Part shown: piece after piece, positions 5,985 to 9,854 of the stretch
Layout: each line of letters begins with the position of its first letter
Position numbering within the stretch: position 1 is the first letter of the stretch
DNA from: Patescibacteria group bacterium
GTDB lineage: Bacteria > Patescibacteriota > Microgenomatia > UBA10105
Direction: 5' to 3'
DNA length: 9,854 nucleotides
Assembly (NCBI GenBank): GCA_003524845.1
Contig: DQGR01000094.1
Location: 1 to 9,854 of the forward strand
Translations under genes and position numbers: made by a program
Notes under the pieces: model-generated
The model's database searches: none
Told to the model about the DNA's origin: nothing
What the model saw: the letters and a program-made list of their open reading frames with translations, nothing else

Positions 5985-5996
5985 AGGGATAGTATA
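5940..5996 (-). repeat. Direct repeat copy 2: trmH-like promoter and first 15 codons at the GT2 start
   Basis: Second copy of the 2903-2959 segment in the same orientation, 3 kb upstream in transcription order. It has the same -10-to-ATG distance (six bases), the same first 20 coding bases, and the same encoded peptide except Arg10 to Gln. The bases between -10 and ATG differ (AGGGAT here on the plus strand, GTAAGT in copy 1). Confidence 0.8.
5991..5996 (-). promoter_or_regulatory. -10 box for a leaderless GT2 operon transcript
   Basis: TATACT (five of six consensus) ends six bases before ATG 5984, the same spacing as for trmH. No clear -35 box. It faces away from the DUF1189 promoter at 6005-6033, so the gap 5985-6081 is a divergent promoter region. 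Confidence 0.55.
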
Positions 5997-6004
5997 CAAT
6001 GAAG

Positions 6005-6033
6005 TTGTCATTTGTAATCCCCTTGTGTATTAC
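6005..6033 (+). promoter_or_regulatory. Promoter of the DUF1189-glycosidase operon
   Basis: TTGTCA (6005-6010), a 17-base spacer and TATTAC (6028-6033) give a plausible plus-strand promoter, with five and four of six consensus bases. Transcription would start near 6040, so the hairpin repeat at 6048-6072 lies in the 5' leader of the DUF1189 mRNA. Confidence 0.5.
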
Positions 6034-6047
6034 TTATTCGTTGGGGG

Positions 6048-6072
6048 ATCCCGAAGCAAGTTCGGGATGACA
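6048..6072 (+). repeat. Small hairpin repeat (8-5-8 plus GACA), single copy
   Basis: Arms ATCCCGAA (6048-6055) and TTCGGGAT (6061-6068) pair perfectly around loop GCAAG and are followed by GACA. Two more members of the family lie at 7802-7865 with different but still complementary arms. It sits just before the DUF1189 start codon. Confidence 0.75.
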
Positions 6073-6081
6073 TTTTTTTGT

Positions 6082-6960
6082 ATGCAAAAACTTGTCACTT
6101 TTAATCACGTTTTCTGGAACAGCATTTCTTCCTTTACGTACTACCATGAGGTGGTAAAAACCAGATTTTCGTTTTCATTCAAATATTTTTTCATGTTCTC
6201 GCTGATTTTAGGCACGCTTCTGACTATAGTGGTGAGTCTTACGTTTGTTCCGGATGTAAATCAATTCCTCAAGCGGTTCGCACTGCGCGCGCCCGCGCTT
6301 TACCCCAATGATTTAGTTATTACGGTTAAAGATGGAAAACTCGCTACCAATGTTACGGAGCCATTGCATTTTCCGGTTCCGCTTGAACTGTTCTCCGATA
6401 CTCCGGGCGTCATCTCTGACCAGAATCAGGAATATTTGTTAACGATTGATACGAATGCCCAAATTAATGATTACAGTAATAGCCATTCGCTTATTTTTGT
6501 GACCCGTGAACAGGTGGTAGTACCTGATAGTGACGGTGTGGGCTTCCGGGTGTACCCGATTTCCAGTTTCGATGATGGCACTATCGATAAAAATGCGGTA
6601 ACAAAACTGCTGGATACCATTTCTCCCTGGTACCCGTTTATTGTGCCGGCCATGATTTTTATCCTCTGGTTTACCTTAACTATCTTACTTTCAATCATCC
6701 GGCTGATTTCTTTGAGTGTTCTAACTTTGATTCTGCGCGTGCCTGCGTATTTTATGCACATTTCGCTCACGTACCGAAAGCTGTTCCAGATTGGTTTACA
6801 CGCACTCACCTTACCCACCATCATTCAGATTCTGATGACTTCATTTGAACTCTACCCGCCGATCCCGTTTTTTAATTCAATTGTGTTCCTGCTCTATAGT
6901 TTGGTCATCCTGTCCGAACTGAAACGAAAACCGGCCACTTCTCCTATACAAAAATTGTAG
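6082..6960 (+). CDS. DUF1189 family membrane protein
   Basis: 292 residues from ATG 6082. The start shown is the first ATG after the hairpin repeat; the longer open frame (from 5914) would run antisense through the GT2 start and is unlikely. The N-terminus (FNHVFWNSISSFTYYHEVVKTRFSFSFKYFF) and LYPNDLVITVKDGKLATNVTEP (about 74-94) match DUF1189 as I remember it. It has one membrane segment near 33-56, an extracytoplasmic domain of about 125 residues, then three or four membrane segments (about 183-220, 240-256, 262-280). The function of DUF1189 is not established. There is no Shine-Dalgarno. It is followed by the glycosidase-like gene with a 70-base gap holding a hairpin. Confidence 0.82.
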   Translation: MQKLVTFNHVFWNSISSFTYYHEVVKTRFSFSFKYFFMFSLILGTLLTIVVSLTFVPDVNQFLKRFALRAPALYPNDLVITVKDGKLATNVTEPLHFPVPLELFSDTPGVISDQNQEYLLTIDTNAQINDYSNSHSLIFVTREQVVVPDSDGVGFRVYPISSFDDGTIDKNAVTKLLDTISPWYPFIVPAMIFILWFTLTILLSIIRLISLSVLTLILRVPAYFMHISLTYRKLFQIGLHALTLPTIIQILMTSFELYPPIPFFNSIVFLLYSLVILSELKRKPATSPIQKL

Positions 6961-6970
6961 CTATGACCGG

Positions 6971-6991
6971 GTAGTGATCCCGCATCACTAC
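6971..6991 (+). repeat. Perfect 8-base-stem hairpin between DUF1189 and the glycosidase gene
   Basis: GTAGTGAT (6971-6978) and ATCACTAC (6984-6991) are perfect complements around CCCGC, ten bases after the DUF1189 stop. No T-tract follows, so it is not a normal terminator. It could limit read-through, protect the upstream mRNA 3' end, or be a single copy of another repeat. Confidence 0.55.
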
Positions 6992-7030
6992 TTGGAGATA
7001 ATTAAAAAATTGTGCGGGACTACAACCGGT

Positions 7031-7786
7031 ATGAAATGGTTGCTTTTTATGGTAGGGCTGATACTGATAGTTGGGTATGTGCGAAATAATCCGGTAGCAC
7101 TCCCTGACTCGCTGAGCTTTAACTCTCCATCTCCAGTTCCCAAAACTCAGGGCACGGAAATTACCCATAAAGATGTCAGTTATACTGTCTACGCGCAATC
7201 GGTTGATCCCACTCAGCTCTCATTAATTCCCAATTTTACGGAGCGCAAAACTACGCAGCGGATCATGAGTGAAAATAATTGCAAATTTGGTACGAACGCC
7301 GGCTTTTATACGCCGCAGCAGCAACCGCTGGGATTTTTTTCAACTGATGGAAATGCGCATGCCAAAAGTCCTACCGTTCGCAGTGGCTTACTCAATGGTT
7401 ATGTGGTTAAAACAAATACTGCACTTTTAATTACGAATCAGTTGCCGACTCAATCAACCATGCAATTCGGCTTCCAAAGTGGACCGCTGTTTACGCCGGA
7501 ACAAAAACTAACGATCACCAACGACGAACCGGACCGGCGGGTTCTGTTGGGGAAAACCTCGGATAACGAAATTTTCTTTATTGCAATTGTGGCAGCTGAC
7601 AACGTCCATAGCGGACCGTTACTTGCAGATCTGCCGCAGATTTTTCAAGCATTTAGTGAATTGGGAACTCAACAATTCATACAATTAATTAACCTTGATG
7701 GTGGGTCGGCTTCGGCGTTTTATGGGGAACAAGCGAAACTGCAGGAATTAGTTTCAGTCGGCAGTTTCCTATGTGAAGTTGAATGA
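7031..7786 (+). CDS. Phosphodiester glycosidase (NAGPA-like) domain protein
   Basis: 251 residues from ATG 7031, with an N-terminal signal or anchor (1-17) and a short Pro/Ser spacer (about 30-40). The catalytic-type domain shows NAGFYTPQQQPLGFF (89-103), FGFQSGPLF (146-154), RRVLLGKTSDNEIFFIAI (169-186) and LINLDGGSASAFYG (219-232). This is the pattern of the PF09992 family (alpha-N-acetylglucosamine-1-phosphodiester glycosidase), which cleaves sugar-phosphodiester bonds outside the cytoplasm. A GTG at 6974 would extend it by 19 residues and spoil the signal peptide, so ATG 7031 is preferred. It has no Shine-Dalgarno and probably shares a transcript with DUF1189. A role on surface phospho-glycans is an inference from family and neighbours. 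Confidence 0.88.
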   Translation: MKWLLFMVGLILIVGYVRNNPVALPDSLSFNSPSPVPKTQGTEITHKDVSYTVYAQSVDPTQLSLIPNFTERKTTQRIMSENNCKFGTNAGFYTPQQQPLGFFSTDGNAHAKSPTVRSGLLNGYVVKTNTALLITNQLPTQSTMQFGFQSGPLFTPEQKLTITNDEPDRRVLLGKTSDNEIFFIAIVAADNVHSGPLLADLPQIFQAFSELGTQQFIQLINLDGGSASAFYGEQAKLQELVSVGSFLCEVE

Positions 7787-7801
7787 CGAGGGAATTATGC
7801 G

Positions 7802-7865
7802 TGTCATCCTGAATTCATTTCAGGATCTTAAGCACTTATGATGCTGAAACAAGTTCAGCATGACA
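7802..7865. repeat. Pair of inverted 8-5-8-GACA hairpin repeats (REPIN-like)
   Basis: Left unit: TGTC, arms ATCCTGAA (7806-7813) and TTCAGGAT (7819-7826). Right unit, in the opposite orientation: arms ATGCTGAA (7841-7848) and TTCAGCAT (7854-7861), loop ACAAG, then GACA. The pair fills the gap between convergent genes (7786 and 7907). Similar palindromic elements occur in many bacterial genomes (recalled). It could also act as a bidirectional 3'-end structure, though neither side has a strong T-tract. Confidence 0.75.
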
Positions 7866-7906
7866 GAAGACTAGACTGCATAATTAAAAATGCGATTAAT
7901 TTAGTT

Positions 7907-8518
7907 TTAGACTGTACGTTTCCAGATAACCCAAAAAAAAGTATCAACGCTCTCCCAACTAAACCAGCCAATCCCCACTCCAAGAATTCCCCCAGCAAGT
8001 ACGTCAAGCGGATAATGTTTACCCAGATAAATCCGTGAAAACGCAGTAAGCGCCGCAAATGCGTAAAAAATCCAAGCCGCGAGCTTGCGATATTGTTTAC
8101 TATGCTTACCGTGTTTCACTTCTTCGCGGGTAATCACATAGGCGCCGGCAAATGCAACTGCGGCGTGTCCTGACGGAAATGCAAAGTCGTTGTTGAAGGG
8201 CACAGCTGCCGGTTTTTCATTAACGATGACCACACTTGATCCGTGCGTGAGATCCGGCCGTTTGCGGCCCACAATCGGTTTAATAAATACTGAGGCCACC
8301 ATACCTGCCAGCACTAACGCCAGAAATAAACGGAGAATAAACCGGTGGTCTTTACGTTCCTCAACTATAACCACCACAATCCCAACCAATAACCAGATAA
8401 TTAAGGGATAAAAGGAAAAGAACACAAAAATCCAGTCGAGCGCTGGATGGTGAAAGGCATTGTTTATAGTCAGGAATAACCACTCATCCAGGGCAATCAA
8501 AGCAGAGAAAAGTTCCAT
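7907..8518 (-). CDS. PAP2 superfamily membrane phosphatase
   Basis: 203 residues. All three PAP2 motifs are intact: KPIVGRKRP (K80, R87, P88), PSGH (115-118) and SRIYLGKHYPLD (S161, R162, H168, D172). The His of motif 3 is the nucleophile and the His of PSGH the acid. At least five membrane segments surround them (about 28-52, 60-80, 119-130, 145-160, 173-187), with the active site facing outward. Substrates of this family include undecaprenyl pyrophosphate and phosphatidic acid phosphates; the length fits the undecaprenyl-pyrophosphatase class, but I cannot choose between them. The ATG at 8518 lies six bases after a TACAAT box, which suggests a leaderless mRNA. It converges on the glycosidase gene and diverges from the toxin gene. 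Confidence 0.93.
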   Translation of the reverse strand: MELFSALIALDEWLFLTINNAFHHPALDWIFVFFSFYPLIIWLLVGIVVVIVEERKDHRFILRLFLALVLAGMVASVFIKPIVGRKRPDLTHGSSVVIVNEKPAAVPFNNDFAFPSGHAAVAFAGAYVITREEVKHGKHSKQYRKLAAWIFYAFAALTAFSRIYLGKHYPLDVLAGGILGVGIGWFSWESVDTFFWVIWKRTV

Positions 8519-8524
8519 TTAGGT

Positions 8525-8530
8525 ATTGTA
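8525..8530 (-). promoter_or_regulatory. -10 box for a leaderless PAP2 transcript
   Basis: TACAAT (five of six) on the minus strand ends exactly six bases before the ATG at 8518. No convincing -35 box. Same spacing as trmH, GT2 and the toxin gene. Confidence 0.55.
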
Positions 8531-8569
8531 ACAGAAAATCGTCTAATTTTGATTCACACAAGGATGAAA

Positions 8570-8598
8570 TTGTAAGTTGTACCATGCAGAAGTAAAAT
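8570..8598 (+). promoter_or_regulatory. Promoter of the toxin-antitoxin operon
   Basis: TTGTAA (8570-8575), a 17-base spacer and TAAAAT (8593-8598) precede the toxin ATG at 8605 by six bases, which predicts a leaderless transcript starting at the A of ATG. Confidence 0.55.
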
Positions 8599-8604
8599 AA
8601 GCCC

Positions 8605-8919
8605 ATGGAACTAATTATACTTAAAGAGGTTGATACTTTCATCCTAACACTTGAGAAACCGACCCGATCAAAATGGTTGCGTCAACTCATGCTTTTAGTA
8701 CAGTATGGTCAGCAGCTAGGCATGCCACATGTAAAGCAAATTTCGAAAGATCTGAGAGAACTTCGTGTGCGCGGAGTCCAGGAAATCAGAGCTTTTTTTG
8801 TTTTTCAAGATAATCGGGCGCTTATTGTTCATGCATTCATTAAAAAAACTCAGAAAACTCCCCAAAAAGAGATTGCAACTGCGCAAAAACGCATCTTGCA
8901 TCTCTTGACAAATACATAA
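8605..8919 (+). CDS. higB: HigB-type (Gp49/RelE-fold) toxin
   Basis: 104 residues, the usual length. LGMPHVKQISKDLRELRVRGVQEIRAFFVFQDNRALIVHAFIKKTQKTPQKEIATAQKR (about 38-97) is typical of the phage-derived Gp49-like/HigB branch of the RelE/ParE fold: a Lys-rich helix, the strand pair LRELRV...EIRAFFVF, the central FIKKTQKTP, and a C-terminal helix. These toxins cut mRNA on the ribosome. The order toxin then XRE antitoxin is characteristic of HigBA. The ATG is preceded at the leaderless spacing by a -10 box. The toxin stop (8917-8919) lies inside the antitoxin's own promoter. The symbol is by family and gene order, not by proven orthology. Confidence 0.88.
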   Translation: MELIILKEVDTFILTLEKPTRSKWLRQLMLLVQYGQQLGMPHVKQISKDLRELRVRGVQEIRAFFVFQDNRALIVHAFIKKTQKTPQKEIATAQKRILHLLTNT

Positions 8920-8934
8920 CGTATGTGTGATAAT
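8905..8934 (+). promoter_or_regulatory. Antitoxin promoter with a built-in operator-like palindrome
   Basis: TTGACA (8905-8910), an 18-base spacer and GATAAT (8929-8934) precede the antitoxin ATG at 8943 by eight bases, giving almost no leader. The spacer contains ACATA (8914-8918) and TATGT (8922-8926), an inverted repeat in a position where a bound repressor would block RNA polymerase. This suits autoregulation by the XRE antitoxin and lets it be made apart from the toxin. The -35 box lies inside the toxin gene. Confidence 0.6.
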
Positions 8935-8942
8935 GTCATCAT

Positions 8943-9224
8943 ATGAAAACTCTAATTCCTTTCGAAGTACATAAAAAAAAGCTCCTTTCAGATCCGGAGG
9001 TCAAAAAAGCCTACGACGAGCTGGAAACTGAATACGCAATTATTCACGCCGTGCTTCAGAAACGGCTTGCCAAAAAAATGAGCCAGCAGGAGCTGGCAAA
9101 AAAAGTGGGTACGAAACAATCCGCTATTTCTCGACTGGAATCGGGAAATGCCAATCCTTCACTTCGTTTCCTGCAGAAAATTGCGCGCGCCTTAGAGACA
9201 AAACTGACTATTTCCCTACAGTAA
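8943..9224 (+). CDS. higA: XRE-family antitoxin (HigA-type)
   Basis: 93 residues. An N-terminal helical region (1-45) is followed by an XRE-type helix-turn-helix (about 47-88): LAKKMSQQELAKKVGTKQSAISRLESGNANPSLRFLQKIARAL. The recognition helix (KQSAISRLESG) and the following NPSLRFLQKIARAL are textbook. It follows the HigB-type toxin by 23 bases, has its own promoter, and likely binds the palindrome in that promoter. Antitoxins of this type neutralise the toxin by direct binding and repress the operon. It is a complete gene with no Shine-Dalgarno. Confidence 0.92.
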   Translation: MKTLIPFEVHKKKLLSDPEVKKAYDELETEYAIIHAVLQKRLAKKMSQQELAKKVGTKQSAISRLESGNANPSLRFLQKIARALETKLTISLQ

Positions 9225-9228
9225 TAAA

Positions 9229-9539
9229 TCACGCCTCAAAGAATTTTCAGAACAAGGTGGTGTAATCAGGTTAAAGCTTTTGGACGTATTAACATTCGAT
9301 GCAAATACCCAACAACAATTAGGTTTTGGTAGGCGCTGGAATACGTGGGAAGCAACTAGACCTGAACGAGAGATATTTGTGAGTTACTGCATAAACGGAC
9401 GTTGCGCACCAGAGATTTACGTGCGTTCGTGCAAGCCTTTAAGATTAGTAGTAATGCAGTTGACGAAGAAACATTACAAGAATTGGAAGAAAATGATTTT
9501 GAATGGTATAAAGCTAAATATGGTGCAGTAATTGACTGA
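9229..9539 (+). pseudogene. Frameshifted or decayed small ORF of unknown function
   Basis: Two open stretches in different frames join near 9368-9373. The first (frame of 9280, open from 9208) reads SRLKEFSEQGGVIRL... to WNTWEATRPERE and continues to 9531 in poor, Cys/Lys-rich sequence. The second, two bases later, reads DICELLHKRTLRTRDLRAF then FKISSNAVDEETLQELEENDFEWYKAKYGAVID and stops at 9537-9539. The second is far more protein-like, and the shift falls on GAGAGA, a dinucleotide slippage tract. No ATG or GTG start is visible in the first frame; 9280 is only a TTG. I read it as one former gene with a two-base insertion and a lost 5' end, or an assembly error. I recognise no family. Confidence 0.5.
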
Positions 9540-9577
9540 GCTATAGATACGTAAACTTAATATTACAGACTTCAATT

Positions 9578-9600
9578 CTTACCTCTTTTTATAAGGTAAG
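9578..9600. repeat. Seven-base inverted repeat in the last intergenic gap
   Basis: CTTACCT (9578-9584) and AGGTAAG (9594-9600) with a nine-base AT-rich centre. It lies between the frameshifted ORF and the end of the minus-strand Ser/Pro-rich gene and might serve as a 3'-end structure for either. No T-tract follows on either strand. Nothing else is visible in 9540-9644. Confidence 0.3.
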
Positions 9601-9644
9601 GAAACGTAAGCTTCTTCTAATAAACGGTGAAAACTGATTTTCCC

Positions 9645-9854
9645 TTACTCTCCAGACGCGTTCGGGGAAGTGCTTGGAGATGCGGAAGCTTTCGGAGATG
9701 ACGCGGGACTCGCCGATGTCGAAGCTTTGGGTGTAGTCTTGGGTGTGGCTTTTGGACTCGCTTTCGGACTGGCTTTGATTGAAGCAGCCGGTGTGGCGGA
9801 AACAGTCGCTGATGGCGAGGCGAGTAAACTTGGTTCCGGACTCACAAACACAAT
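9645..9854 (-). CDS. C-terminal part of a Ser/Pro/Ala/Lys-rich surface protein (runs off the right edge)
   Basis: The minus-strand frame is open from the window edge to a TAA at 9645-9647, about 69 residues. It is low complexity: SPSATVSATP, KASPKASPKATPKTTP, then SASPASSPKASASPS and a Gly-Glu end. Repeated (S/T)P dipeptides with Lys look like an extended, unstructured, extracytoplasmic tail or stalk. The apparent start near 9851 is a GTG inside the frame, not a real start; the protein must begin outside the window. Its composition resembles the Ser/Thr/Pro linker of the 704-1750 protein. Function unknown. Confidence 0.65.
   Translation of the reverse strand: MVFVSPEPSLLASPSATVSATPAASIKASPKASPKATPKTTPKASTSASPASSPKASASPSTSPNASGE

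Noticed and set aside
5985..6011. ATG start for GT2 at 6011
   Set aside because: The nine extra residues are translated -10 promoter sequence; the trmH parallel fixes the start at 5984.
5914..6081. Longer N-terminus for DUF1189 beginning at 5914
   Set aside because: It runs antisense through the GT2 start, the divergent promoters and the hairpin repeat, and is not like the family.
7802..7865. CRISPR array or tRNA in the convergent gap
   Set aside because: There are only two units in inverted orientation, no regular spacers, and no cloverleaf.
7838..8058. Short open frames around the convergent gap, both strands
   Set aside because: They consist of repeat sequence plus the antisense or out-of-frame end of the PAP2 gene.
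9280..9531. Intact 83-residue gene starting with TTG at 9280
   Set aside because: Its second half is the out-of-frame shadow of a better, acidic, protein-like stretch ending at 9539.

Overview
The window reads as a compact piece of a small, streamlined bacterial genome, most likely from the Patescibacteria (Candidate Phyla Radiation). The 16S rRNA carries a large insertion in the V1 helix. The gene set pairs a DUF4012 protein, a PepSY-like acidic surface protein, DUF1189, FkbM methyltransferase and GT2 glycosyltransferase genes. Intergenic gaps are short, no gene has a clear Shine-Dalgarno sequence, and several genes have a -10 box so close to the ATG that their mRNAs should be leaderless. 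The phylum is inferred from these features and recalled family distribution; I cannot name a finer group.

Layout. Positions 1-396 (minus) hold the 5' part of a 16S rRNA gene with an AT-rich hairpin insertion in V1. Positions 397-700 are its leader: a near-consensus promoter, an intrinsic-terminator-like hairpin with a competing upstream arm, a branched leader hairpin and a boxA-like site. Still on the minus strand follow an acidic membrane-anchored protein (704-1750), a Tat-type lipoprotein (1795-2310), a SpoU/TrmH RNA methyltransferase (2405-2947), and a three-gene cell-surface cassette: DUF4012 (2991-4406), FkbM methyltransferase (4403-5083) and GT2 glycosyltransferase (5127-5984). A divergent promoter region with a small hairpin repeat leads to DUF1189 (6082-6960) and a phosphodiester glycosidase-like protein (7031-7786) on the plus strand. 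A convergent gap with two inverted hairpin repeats separates these from a PAP2 phosphatase (7907-8518, minus). A HigB/HigA-type toxin-antitoxin pair (8605-9224, plus), a frameshifted remnant (about 9229-9539) and the C-terminal end of a Ser/Pro/Lys-rich surface protein (9645 to the window edge, minus) complete the window.

Most notable structure. The AT-richer GT2-FkbM-DUF4012 cassette is flanked by direct repeats of the promoter and first 15 codons of the trmH-like gene. The upstream copy supplies the -10 box, start codon and first 15 residues of the glycosyltransferase. The first 20 coding bases are identical, while eight of the next nine codons differ only at the third position. This looks like recombination at the 5' end of trmH that delivered a surface-polysaccharide cassette already fused to a promoter and start.

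How the genes may work together. GT2, FkbM and DUF4012 probably build or modify a surface glycan. The phosphodiester glycosidase and PAP2 proteins may act on phospho-sugars or lipid phosphates at the membrane. The acidic protein, the Tat lipoprotein and the Ser/Pro-rich protein are surface-exposed. The rest is RNA maturation (16S, TrmH) and a toxin-antitoxin module.
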